This document shows, piece after piece, positions 33,820-42,007 of a DNA stretch of 64,000 nucleotides. Location: assembly GCA_025056865.1 (NCBI GenBank), contig JANWVO010000038.1, positions 111,587 to 175,586 on the forward strand, read 5' to 3'. The stretch's first letter is position 1; every line of letters starts with the position of its first letter. The translations under genes were made by a program, and so were the position numbers. Below the pieces are notes generated by a model. It saw only the letters and a list, made by a program, of their open reading frames with translations, ran no database searches and was not told the origin of the DNA. The stretch is from Bryobacteraceae bacterium (GTDB taxonomy: Bacteria; Acidobacteriota; Terriglobia; Bryobacterales; Bryobacteraceae).

Positions 33820-35478
33820 GTGGGAAGGGAATGTACAAAAAAGCCGCTCATGGAGGCCGTGCGAGTCAGGGCCGTTCCAATTGGATTTGTCCTCAGTATT
33901 GCGGCGGGCGTTTTTCAGGTTATCCGCCATTCTCAGAGGATCAACGGAGACGGCGTCAGCTACCTTCAGATGGGAGAAGCGATCCTGAGCAACCATTTCT
34001 TGCATGGCTACACAAGCTATTGGGCCCCGCTTTACGGCATTTTAGCGGCGGCGGCATCTCGCGGTGCAGAATGGGCGGCGCTGGATCGGCTGGTTGGGGT
34101 ACAACTTCTGAATGCGGTCTTGTATTGCGCGAGCGTTCTGAGCTGCCTGTACTTTCTGCGGGAGCTGGCAAAGCATTTTGGCTTCGACGGCGGGGATCTT
34201 CGAAGCACGGTCATCCAGCTCTACGGATTGAGCCTTCTGACCCTCCTGGTTGTTCGGTTTGGCGCTACGAGCCTGCTCACGCCTGACGTGGCGGTTTCCG
34301 CACTCTGCTTTTTGGCTGGAGCAGAGACAGTGAGACTGATGCGGTGTGGGCTCAGTTGGTCAAGGGCGCTCCTGATCGGGCTCATTTTCGGCGTAGGGTA
34401 CTGGATGAAGTCAACGCTTTTCCCACTTGCGGCAGCTTGGTTGGCTCTTGCAATCTGCATGTTGCGGAGGCGACGCCGAGAGTTCCTGTGTCTGTCGGCC
34501 AGCGTAGCGGTTTGGTCGATCATGGCTGCGCCCCTCGTGGTCGCAATCTCCAAGAGCGCCGGCCGATGGAGCATCGGAGAAAACGGAAGATTGAACTACC
34601 TCTGGTACGTAAACCGCCTTCCAAACCGTTATTGGATTGGGCAACCGCCAGAACACGGAACGCCCCTGCACCCCATGAGGAAACTGCTCGAGAATCCGGC
34701 CGTCTACGAGTTTGGAAATGTCTTCCCCTCTGCTGCCTACCCGCCCTGGTATGACCCAGGTTACTGGTACGCGGGGGCCCGGGCCAGATGGTCCATTTCT
34801 CAGATTTCCAGCGCCCTGAAAGACAATCTGGGCAGCATGAGGAGGTTGTGGCTTTCCCGGTACCTGGCTCCCTTCACTTTTGTGATGCTCACGGGATTCC
34901 TCCTATCAGGCATGGCAGGGATCCGTTCGTGGGCATTCTGGCTCGTGCTGTTTGCCTTAGCGCCCTTCACACTGATCATTATTCATACAGAGCCGAGGTT
35001 TTTCTACGGGCAAACGACCACACTTCTCACCGTCGGGGCAGGACTCCTGCTGCAGACAAGTCGGTCGACCGCGACGGGCTTGTCAATGCCGGCATTGCTC
35101 CTGCTGCTGAGCGCGTTTGCCTGGGGCGTGTCCTTCTGGACCGCGGGTCAACCTTTCTACACGGAAACGACCGCGATAAGGGCAGCCCTGCAAAGTGCCG
35201 GAGTCAGACCGGGGGACCCTGTCTGCTCCATTGCGAATACCGCAGACACGGGCAGCTGGGCATGGTATGCGCGCGTCCGGGTGGTGGCTGAGATGCCCAT
35301 TCAGGAGTATCGAAAAGCCTCGGCGAGCGGCCGCCTCGTTCTCTCCGAGGTGGAGGAAGCATTCCGCAAGGCGGGCTGCCGGGCTGCCGTGGCAACGCTC
35401 GACCCGACGGACACCCCTCCCTCTGGATGGAGCCAGATACCTGGCGCAGGAAACTATTACCTCAAGAGTTTGAAGTGA
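33820..35478 (+). CDS. Polytopic membrane protein, GT-C glycosyltransferase-like
   Basis: 552 aa from GTG 33820, which has GGAG 5 bases upstream; TTG 33796 or ATG 33850 are alternatives. About ten hydrophobic segments. An acidic pair-like motif in the first loop (RINGDGVSYLQMGEAI) and the overall layout resemble the PMT/ArnT-like GT-C class that uses polyprenyl-linked sugars; the family is recalled by pattern only. A C-terminal soluble part has the VRPGDPVCSIANTADTGSWAW region. Codon use is less GC-rich than the neighbours: 34201-34260 holds 33 G/C of 60, against 40 of 60 at 42421-42480. It sits alone between two copies of a direct repeat, so it was probably acquired. Confidence 0.7.
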   Translation: MGRECTKKPLMEAVRVRAVPIGFVLSIAAGVFQVIRHSQRINGDGVSYLQMGEAILSNHFLHGYTSYWAPLYGILAAAASRGAEWAALDRLVGVQLLNAVLYCASVLSCLYFLRELAKHFGFDGGDLRSTVIQLYGLSLLTLLVVRFGATSLLTPDVAVSALCFLAGAETVRLMRCGLSWSRALLIGLIFGVGYWMKSTLFPLAAAWLALAICMLRRRRREFLCLSASVAVWSIMAAPLVVAISKSAGRWSIGENGRLNYLWYVNRLPNRYWIGQPPEHGTPLHPMRKLLENPAVYEFGNVFPSAAYPPWYDPGYWYAGARARWSISQISSALKDNLGSMRRLWLSRYLAPFTFVMLTGFLLSGMAGIRSWAFWLVLFALAPFTLIIIHTEPRFFYGQTTTLLTVGAGLLLQTSRSTATGLSMPALLLLLSAFAWGVSFWTAGQPFYTETTAIRAALQSAGVRPGDPVCSIANTADTGSWAWYARVRVVAEMPIQEYRKASASGRLVLSEVEEAFRKAGCRAAVATLDPTDTPPSGWSQIPGAGNYYLKSLK

Positions 35479-35544
35479 CCCTGCCTGCCGGTGGGGCACA
35501 TCCATGCGGCGGCATTCTGAACACCATTCCAGAGGGCGCGTGGA

Positions 35545-35668
35545 AAGGCGCGGCGGAGCCTGTATGAGAAGATGGGCCGCCCGCTGGACCCGACGGTGAA
35601 GTAGGCATCGAAACGGGGCCAGACACAGGCGGAAGAGAGGAGCGCAGCGTCCGGCCCCGTTTCTTTTC
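35545..35668. repeat. Direct repeat copy 2 (rraA 3' end and terminator, abutting speA)
   Basis: Collinear with 33416-33539, with 93 identical bases. It ends one base into the speA stop codon. It contains an orphan copy of the last 20 codons and stop of the RraA-like gene, out of context here. Confidence 0.95.
35610..35663 (+). terminator. Hairpin terminator in repeat copy 2
   Basis: Arms GAAACGGGGCCAGAC (35610-35624) and GTCCGGCCCCGTTTC (35649-35663) pair with a single mismatch and are followed by TTTTC. The 3' arm differs from that of copy 1, yet both copies complete a hairpin. On the plus strand it would stop the acquired gene running into speA. Confidence 0.7.
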
Positions 35669-37613
35669 AGGTGCGGTGGGCGTCTTCGAGGTAGGTGTAT
35701 CCGTAGAGGCCGTCTTCGTAAAACTTCAGCAGGCGGCCGCTCTCCTCGTAGCCGATCTTGCCCTCCATGACGGCTTCTTCCACGTCGCGCCGGAACTGCT
35801 CGAGCAGTTGCGAGGAGCTGAACTGCACGTAGGCGAGCACCTCCTTGACGCTGTCGCCGCGGATGACCGCTTCCAGCACGGGCTTGTTCTGCTCGTTCAC
35901 GCGCACGTGCACGGCGTGGGTGTCGCCGAACAGGTTGTGCAGGTCGCCAAGGATCTCTTGGTAGGCCCCGACGAGGAACGCGCCAAGGTAATAGGGATCG
36001 CCGTTGAACGGGTGCAGCGGCAGCGTCTTCTTGACGTCGCGGCGGTCGATGAACTGGTCCACTTTGCCGTCGCTGTCGCAACTGATGTCGCCGAGCACGG
36101 CGTGGCGCGTGGGCCTTTCGGCGAGCCGGTGGATGGGCATGATCGGGAAGAGCTGCTTCACCGCCCAACTGTCCGGCATGCTCTGGAAGAGCGAGAAGTT
36201 GCAGAAGTAGGTATCGGAGAGCATGCTCTCCAGGCCTTCCAGCTCCTCCGGGAACACGTCCATCTGCTTCGCCATGGAATACACGCGGCGGCAGATCAGC
36301 CAGTAAAGATTCTCGGCAAGGCACCGCTGCTTGAGCGGCAGATAGCCGAGGCTGAAGAGGTTGAGCGCTGAATCGAGGGCCTGCTGGGCGTCATGGAAGC
36401 TCTCGAGCAGGTTCTTCATGCTGAGGTTGCGGTAGGTCTCGAGCAGGTCCACGAGCGGCTGCTCGGCGTCATCGGGCAGCTCCTCGGGCACCTGCTCCTC
36501 GCCGAAGCCGCTCACGCCCAGCACGTTGAAGACGAGCACGCTGTGGTAGGCGGCGATGGCGCGCCCGCTCTCGCTCATGATGGTGGGGTGCGGAACCTCG
36601 GCCTCGTCGCAGATGTTCTGCACGTGGTAGACGATGTCGTTGGCGTACTCCTGGAGCGTGTAGTTGACGCTCGATTCGAAGTCGGTCTGCGATCCGTCGT
36701 AATCGATGCCGAGCCCGCCGCCCACATCGAGGATTTCGAGGCCCGCGCCCTGCTTCTTGAGGTCGACATAGACGCGCGCCGCCTCGATGACCGCCGCCTT
36801 GATGTGGCGGATGTTGGTGATCTGGCTGCCAAGGTGGAAATGCAGCAGCCGGAGGCAGTCCTCCATGCCCAAGGCTTTCAGCGTCTCGAGCGCGCGCATC
36901 GCCTCGGTGACGGTGAGGCCGAACTTGGAGCGGTAGCCGCCCGAGGACTTCCAGCGGCCCGCGCCGCGGCTGGCGAGCTTGATGCGGATGCCAATGGATG
37001 GGCGCACGCCGAGCTTTTCCGCTTTCTGGAGGATGAGATCGAGCTCGGTGAACTTCTCCACCACCGGCGTGATGTCGCGCCCGACCTTGCGGGCGAGCAT
37101 GCAGAGCTCGATGTACTCGTCGTCCTTGAAGCCGTTGCAGATGATCGGCGTGGCGTTGTCGGCGATGGCCATCACGGCCAGCAGCTCGGGCTTCGAGCCC
37201 GCCTCCAGGCCGAAGCCGTACTGGCGGCCAAGCTGGTAGATCTCCTCCACCACCTGCCGCTGCTGGTTCACCTTGATCGGATACACGCAGCGGTAGCCGC
37301 CCTGGTAGTTGTGGTCGCGGATGGCGGCGTCGAACACCTCCCACATTTCGCGGAGCTGCTGGCCGAGAATCTGCGGGAAGCGCAGCAGCAGAGGGGGATC
37401 GATGCCGCGCAGGACGAGCGTGTCCACCAGTTCCTTCAGATCGACGAAACGGTGCGGCTCCTTGGTGGGATGGACGAGGACGTGGCCGGCGTCGCTGATG
37501 GAGAAGTAGCCCTTGCCCCACCGGTCGATGTCATAGAGATCCCGTGCATCCGCCACCGTCCACCGGTCGGACGGCTCCCGCACGGGAAGCGCCTCGGGCA
37601 GTTTGAGATTCAA
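35667..37613 (-). CDS. speA: Biosynthetic arginine decarboxylase
   Basis: PLP enzyme that makes agmatine from arginine for polyamine synthesis. 648 aa, the right size for the SpeA family. N-terminal YDIDRWGKGYFSISDAGHVLVHP; YRCVYPIKVNQQRQVVEEI contains the PLP lysine (YPIKVN); LLHFHLGSQITNIRHIK and LDVGGGLGIDYDGS bind cofactor phosphate. DISCDSDGKVDQFID carries the conserved substrate-site Cys-Asp motif. No speB is in the window, so how agmatine is used cannot be judged. Confidence 0.96.
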   Translation of the reverse strand: MNLKLPEALPVREPSDRWTVADARDLYDIDRWGKGYFSISDAGHVLVHPTKEPHRFVDLKELVDTLVLRGIDPPLLLRFPQILGQQLREMWEVFDAAIRDHNYQGGYRCVYPIKVNQQRQVVEEIYQLGRQYGFGLEAGSKPELLAVMAIADNATPIICNGFKDDEYIELCMLARKVGRDITPVVEKFTELDLILQKAEKLGVRPSIGIRIKLASRGAGRWKSSGGYRSKFGLTVTEAMRALETLKALGMEDCLRLLHFHLGSQITNIRHIKAAVIEAARVYVDLKKQGAGLEILDVGGGLGIDYDGSQTDFESSVNYTLQEYANDIVYHVQNICDEAEVPHPTIMSESGRAIAAYHSVLVFNVLGVSGFGEEQVPEELPDDAEQPLVDLLETYRNLSMKNLLESFHDAQQALDSALNLFSLGYLPLKQRCLAENLYWLICRRVYSMAKQMDVFPEELEGLESMLSDTYFCNFSLFQSMPDSWAVKQLFPIMPIHRLAERPTRHAVLGDISCDSDGKVDQFIDRRDVKKTLPLHPFNGDPYYLGAFLVGAYQEILGDLHNLFGDTHAVHVRVNEQNKPVLEAVIRGDSVKEVLAYVQFSSSQLLEQFRRDVEEAVMEGKIGYEESGRLLKFYEDGLYGYTYLEDAHRT

Positions 37614-37678
37614 CTTGAGTTCAGATGCCTCCGTCTACCAAGTGTGAATAAGATTGGGGCGAGGGAGCAACTATTTTT

Positions 37679-38062
37679 TTGGCACTGACGCGAAGATTCC
37701 TGCTCGCGGCGGCGCTCGGCGGCGGCCTGCGGGCGGCTCAGCCGGTGCTTGTACCTTGCATCGCCTCCGCGCGCGAGGGGGCCGTGCTGCGGCTGGTGTT
37801 CCGCGAGCCGGGGGAAGCGGGCCGGCGCGCGGCGCGGGCGGTGCTGCTGGTGCGCCTGCGGGGCAGGGCTCCGGAGCGCGTGCGCGTGAACGGGCGCGAG
37901 ACGGCGCTGCGGTCGCGGGCCGGCGGGTGGGCCGCGCTCGAGCTGCCGCGCGGCGCGCGGCGGGAGCGGATTGAACTGGAGCCTGGCGAACCGTTCGAGG
38001 GCTGCAACGACGCCGCCACCGCTCCGTATCTCGTGCTCGAACCGCCGCCGCCGAAGCAGTAG
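37679..38062 (+). CDS. Small exported protein, unknown
   Basis: 127 aa from a TTG start (GGGAG about 11 bases upstream). The N-terminus TRRFLLAAALGGGLRAAQ looks like a Tat-type signal peptide. The mature part contains a strand-rich segment (RAVLLVRLRGRAPERVRVNGRETALRSRAG) and ends with a short Pro/Lys tail. No family recognised. It lies 10 bases ahead of the SDR gene and may be co-transcribed with it. The rare start codon and small size keep confidence moderate. Confidence 0.5.
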   Translation: MALTRRFLLAAALGGGLRAAQPVLVPCIASAREGAVLRLVFREPGEAGRRAARAVLLVRLRGRAPERVRVNGRETALRSRAGGWAALELPRGARRERIELEPGEPFEGCNDAATAPYLVLEPPPPKQ

Positions 38063-38072
38063 AATCGACAGC

Positions 38073-38846
38073 ATGCCGGAGCTGCCGCTGAATGGGAAGC
38101 GCGCCCTCGTCACCGGAGCCAGCAAGGGCGTGGGCCGCGGCATCGCGCTCGAGCTGGCGCGGCAGGGCGCAGACGTCGCCGTGAACTACAACTCGGACGC
38201 CGCGGGGGCGGAAGCCACCGCGGCCGAGATCCGCGCCCTGGGACGCGCCGCGTTCACCGTGCAGGCGGACGTCTCCAGCAACGCGCAGGTGGAGGCGATG
38301 TTCCGCCGCGTGCTGGGGGAATTCGGCCGGCTTGACATCCTCGTCAACAACGCGGGCATCCAGACCTGGAAGCCGCTGCTCGAGCTGACCGAAGAGGAAT
38401 GGGACCGCGTGCTGGACGTCAACCTCAAGGGCTGCTTCCTGTGCACGCAGCGCGCCGCGCGGGCGATGAAAGATGCAGGCGGCGGCGTCATCATCAACAT
38501 CGGCTCGGGCTGCAACAAGTGGCCGTTCCCGAACCTGGTGAACTACACGGCGTCGAAAGGGGGCATCGAGCAGTTCACGAAGGTGGCCGCGGTGGAGCTT
38601 GGGCCGCACCGGATCCGCGTCAACTGCGTGGCGCCGGGCGCGATCGAGATCGAGCGCACGCGGCAGGAGGCGGGCGATTACGCGGGCACATGGTCGCGGC
38701 TGACGCCGCTCGGAAGGATCGGGCTGCCCTCGGACGTGGGCGCGGCGGTGGCCTTCCTGTGCGAGGACCGCGCGGAGTTCATCACCGGGCAGACGATCTG
38801 GGTGGACGGCGGACTGTTCACGCGGCCGGTGTGGCCTTACCAGTGA
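38073..38846 (+). CDS. Short-chain dehydrogenase/reductase
   Basis: 257 aa, classical SDR. The cofactor motif is VTGASKGVGRGIALELA, NNAG follows at about residue 92, the catalytic serine is in INIGSG, and NYTASKGG gives the YxxxK pair. The PG motif (VNCVAPGAIEIERT) and the C-terminal FITGQTIWVDGG are intact. It resembles 3-oxoacyl-ACP reductase/glucose-1-dehydrogenase relatives; the substrate cannot be told. ATG 38073 replaces a longer upstream frame because the Rossmann strand begins seven residues later. Confidence 0.9.
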   Translation: MPELPLNGKRALVTGASKGVGRGIALELARQGADVAVNYNSDAAGAEATAAEIRALGRAAFTVQADVSSNAQVEAMFRRVLGEFGRLDILVNNAGIQTWKPLLELTEEEWDRVLDVNLKGCFLCTQRAARAMKDAGGGVIINIGSGCNKWPFPNLVNYTASKGGIEQFTKVAAVELGPHRIRVNCVAPGAIEIERTRQEAGDYAGTWSRLTPLGRIGLPSDVGAAVAFLCEDRAEFITGQTIWVDGGLFTRPVWPYQ

Positions 38847-38847
38847 G

Positions 38848-40215
38848 TCAGCGGCGCAGCCGGGCAGGCTTCAGCGTCCAGGCCTGGAGGCGGGCCATTT
38901 CGAGCAGGCTTTCCGGCGCGAAGCCTTTCGGGTGGATCACCCAGTTGTAGAGGCGGGCAGCGTCGCGCCCGATGCGCTGTTCGAAGTCCGCGCGGCCGCG
39001 GCGCAGCGGCACGGGGCCGGAACCGGGGTCGGCGGCGAGAGTGGCGGCGAAGTCCGCGAGTGAAAGGCATTGGCTGCCGAGCCAGACCTCGTCGGGCAGC
39101 CGGCCGTGCACGCGGATGAAGTCTGCCGCGTCCCGCTTCGCCCGGTCAAAAACAGGACGCGGAATTTCTGTTTCGGTCCATGTGGTGGCGGCGCGGCGCA
39201 CCGGGCCGTCGACGTGTTGCGGCTCCAGCCCGAGCAGGCTCAGCAGCAGGTCGGCGGCGGAGAAGCCCCCGTGCGCGTCGAGGCTATCGGCGAGCCGCCG
39301 GGCGAGCCCTGCGGGGGGCGCCGAGTCGCGCGGCTCGAACAGCGCCGGAGCCTCGCGCGCGGTGACGATGCGGAGGCCGGGCGTGCGGCGGACGTAGTCG
39401 ACCCATTCAAAGAAGATGCGGTAGGCCTGCTCGCGCGACTCGGGCGTGCGCAGCCGCGGCTTCTTCCATTCGCTTCGCTCCGGGTTGGCTCCGTGGGAGA
39501 AGTTCACCGCGTCCCAGAACTCGGACGTGGCCCACTCGGTCGGGTGATAGTAGGTCTGGATGACGCCGCCGCCCCGGCTCCGGGCCGATTCCACGGCTTC
39601 GTCCCAACGCCGTTTCGCTTCGGCGAGGCGCGCCGGATCGTTCAGGTCGGCGCGGACGGTGTGGCGGCCCAGGTTGAAGATGTAGAGCAGGCCCCCGTAC
39701 CAGAAGGGCTGTTCGTCAAAGCCGACGTGGCCGGCGTCGTCCATGTAGACCTTCACGCCCCAGGAGCGCAGCGCGAGATTGACCTGCGGCGCCCAGGAGT
39801 TGCCCGGCTGGCCGTAACAGCCGGGCGGCATGCCGAACAGCTTCTCGAGCAGCAGGAAGCCGCCGCGTTCGCGGCGCGTGAATTCCGCCGCGCCGTCGAG
39901 CAGCCCCATCCCGGCCAGGTATTCGGCGGGCGCGGGATGGATGCTGTGGAACTCGGTGTGGTAGCCGATGTCGTGAGCGGCGAGCGCGCGGAGCACATCG
40001 GTGCGGCCGCGGGCCACAAGCACGCGCGCCTTCTCGCCAACGATCTTGAACGTGGCGCGCACGCCCCGCTCGCGCAGCCCTTCGGCGAGCCGCAGCGCGG
40101 CGTCGTCGGAGGAGGGTTCGATGTAGTCCTCGGTGTCGAACCAGAGCAGCCAGTAGACGGGCGGCTGCGCGGCGGCGGCGCCGCACAGCAGAAGGGAGAG
40201 GAGCAGCGGTTTCAT
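38848..40215 (-). CDS. Exported NodB-like polysaccharide deacetylase with a possible pseudomurein-binding-type repeat
   Basis: 455 aa with a signal peptide (KPLLLSLLLCGAAAAQ). The catalytic-fold region opens with WLLWFDTEDYIEPSS in place of the usual TFDD, then GVRATFKIVGEKA and YHTEFHSIHPAP (histidine-rich motif 2), and CYGQPGNSWAPQ. The C-terminal ~90 residues contain PVFDRAKRDAADFIRVHGRLP followed by DEVWLGSQCLSLADFAATLA. This matches my memory of the pseudomurein-binding repeat (PF09373) and would bind cell wall or polysaccharide. It converges on the SDR with 1 base between stops. Deacetylase activity is an inference. Confidence 0.75.
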   Translation of the reverse strand: MKPLLLSLLLCGAAAAQPPVYWLLWFDTEDYIEPSSDDAALRLAEGLRERGVRATFKIVGEKARVLVARGRTDVLRALAAHDIGYHTEFHSIHPAPAEYLAGMGLLDGAAEFTRRERGGFLLLEKLFGMPPGCYGQPGNSWAPQVNLALRSWGVKVYMDDAGHVGFDEQPFWYGGLLYIFNLGRHTVRADLNDPARLAEAKRRWDEAVESARSRGGGVIQTYYHPTEWATSEFWDAVNFSHGANPERSEWKKPRLRTPESREQAYRIFFEWVDYVRRTPGLRIVTAREAPALFEPRDSAPPAGLARRLADSLDAHGGFSAADLLLSLLGLEPQHVDGPVRRAATTWTETEIPRPVFDRAKRDAADFIRVHGRLPDEVWLGSQCLSLADFAATLAADPGSGPVPLRRGRADFEQRIGRDAARLYNWVIHPKGFAPESLLEMARLQAWTLKPARLRR

Positions 40216-40218
40216 GGA

Positions 40219-41169
40219 TCACCCCGCAAGTCCGGGAATGCCGCCCAGGGTTTTCGCCGTGCGGACGGCGCGCAGCACGGCCTGCGCGACGGCTTCAGCG
40301 GCGGCGACGCCGAGCGCGTCCGGGTGCGCCTCGAGCGCGCCGGCGGAGAGGGCGATGCAGAGATCGCCGTCGAGCGATGTGTGCACGGGCGAGATGGTGC
40401 GGACGAGGCCCTGCTGGCCCAATTGCGCGAGCCGCGCCGCCTGCACTTTTGTCAGCCGCGCATTGGTGGCAACGACAGCAAGCGTCGTGTTGCGGCCCGG
40501 GATGCCCGCGGCGCCGCGCGCTTTCATCAGTTCCGCCGAGCCGGCGAACTCGCGCGAGCCGGGCGCCCTGCGCGTGCCGGCGACGATGCGCCCGGAGCGC
40601 GGATCCACCACATCGCCCCAGGCGTTGACGGCGGCGAGGGCGGAGACTTTCACACCGCCGCCCAGCTCCACCGTGAACGAGCCGATGCCGCTTTTCATGG
40701 CGTGCGCCATGCCGAGCGCCTTGCCCACCGTGGCTCCGGTGCCCGCGCCGACGCAGCCTTCGGCGACCGGCCCGTCATGGGCCGCGGCCGCGGCGGCTTC
40801 GCCCATTTCGCGCGTCGGGCGCACGTTGGCCCTGCCGATGGCGAGGTCGTAGAGGATGGCGCAGGGCACGATGGGCACCACGGCGGCTCCGGTCTGGAAT
40901 CCGATGCCCTTCTGCTCGAGATGGCGCCGGACGCCGCTGGCGGCCTCGAGGCCGAAGGCGCTGCCGCCGGCGAGCACGACGGCGTGGATCTGCGGCGCGA
41001 TGTGGAACGGACTCATGACTTCCATCTCTTCGGTGCCGGTGGCGCCGCCGCGGATGTCGACGCCCGCCACCGCGCCCTTTTCGCAGAGGATGACGGTGCA
41101 GCCGGTGAGCGCCTCGAAGTCGGAGGCGTGGCCTACGCGGATGCCGGCGATGTCGGTAAGTCCTTTCAT
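40219..41169 (-). CDS. P1 family peptidase (DmpA/L-aminopeptidase type)
   Basis: 316 aa Ntn-hydrolase-like self-processing peptidase. Typical stretches are LTDIAGIRVGHASD, the glycine-rich VVLAGGSAFGLEAASGV, GCVGAGTGATVGKALG and, at the expected autocleavage point, PGRNTTLAVVATNARLTK, where a Thr would become the nucleophile. Known relatives are D- or L-aminopeptidases or beta-peptidyl aminopeptidases. No signal peptide is seen, so it is cytosolic. Only 3 bases separate its stop from the start of the deacetylase gene downstream on the same strand, suggesting one operon. Confidence 0.9.
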   Translation of the reverse strand: MKGLTDIAGIRVGHASDFEALTGCTVILCEKGAVAGVDIRGGATGTEEMEVMSPFHIAPQIHAVVLAGGSAFGLEAASGVRRHLEQKGIGFQTGAAVVPIVPCAILYDLAIGRANVRPTREMGEAAAAAAHDGPVAEGCVGAGTGATVGKALGMAHAMKSGIGSFTVELGGGVKVSALAAVNAWGDVVDPRSGRIVAGTRRAPGSREFAGSAELMKARGAAGIPGRNTTLAVVATNARLTKVQAARLAQLGQQGLVRTISPVHTSLDGDLCIALSAGALEAHPDALGVAAAEAVAQAVLRAVRTAKTLGGIPGLAG

Positions 41170-41242
41170 GAGCGGCCGGAAGGCGCGTTCCGGAGCGCCG
41201 CAACCGCTATGCTAGCATCAAGTCAGCGAGAGGAAGCGCCCG

Positions 41243-42001
41243 TTGCTGGACATCCTCAAACGCCCTGTCTATACCTTCCAGGAGTTCGTTCTCCTTTCGA
41301 TTTCGGCGCTGCGCGGAGTGTTCCGCAAGCCGGCCTACTGGGGCGACACGGTGATCCAGATGGACCTGATCGGCGTGGGCAGCCTTCCGGTGGTGAGCCT
41401 GACGGGCTTTTTCAGCGGCGCGGTGATGGCGCTCCAGATGGCGCGGGCGCTGCAAACCTACGGTGCCACGTCGCAGGTGGGAAAGATTGTCGCCATCACG
41501 ATGGTGCGCGAGATGGGCCCGGTGCTGACGGCGCTGATGGTGGCGGGGCGCAACTCTTCGGGCATGGCGAGCGAGCTCGGCTCGATGAAGGTGACCGAGC
41601 AGATCGACGCCATGCGGGCGCTCGGCACCGATCCGGTGCTGAAGCTGGTGAAGCCGCGCCTGATCGCCACCGCGACGGTGCTTCCGCTGCTGACGATCCT
41701 CGCCGATTTCCTCGGGCTGGTGGGCGGCTGGATCGTGGCGTGCGTGCTGCTGCAACTGACGCCGGGCGCGCAGTACTGGGACACCGCCTGGAGGGCCATC
41801 GAGTACAACGACATTGCGCAGGGCCTCATCAAGCCTTTCTGCTTCGCCATCGTTCTTTCGCTGGTGGGCTGCTATTACGGGCTCCAAACCACGGGCGGCA
41901 CGCAGGGCGTCGGCCGGTCGACGACGCAGGCAGTGGTGGTGGCCAGCGTCTGGGTGGTCATCCTTACCTTCATCATCGGCCGCATCTTCACCAAGCTCTG
42001 A
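41243..42001 (+). CDS. mlaE: MlaE-type ABC transporter permease
   Basis: 252 aa. Inner-membrane permease of a phospholipid transport system that moves lipids across the periplasm. The family pattern is clear: QMDLIGVGSLPVVSLTGFFSGAVMALQ, VREMGPVLTALMVAGRNSSGMASELGSMKVTEQIDAM, and five or six membrane helices ending FIIGRIF. TTG start with GAGAGGA upstream. First gene of a four-gene run (permease, ATPase, MCE protein, ChbG/HpnK deacetylase). Confidence 0.92.
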   Translation: MLDILKRPVYTFQEFVLLSISALRGVFRKPAYWGDTVIQMDLIGVGSLPVVSLTGFFSGAVMALQMARALQTYGATSQVGKIVAITMVREMGPVLTALMVAGRNSSGMASELGSMKVTEQIDAMRALGTDPVLKLVKPRLIATATVLPLLTILADFLGLVGGWIVACVLLQLTPGAQYWDTAWRAIEYNDIAQGLIKPFCFAIVLSLVGCYYGLQTTGGTQGVGRSTTQAVVVASVWVVILTFIIGRIFTKL

Positions 42002-42007
42002 TCCGCC

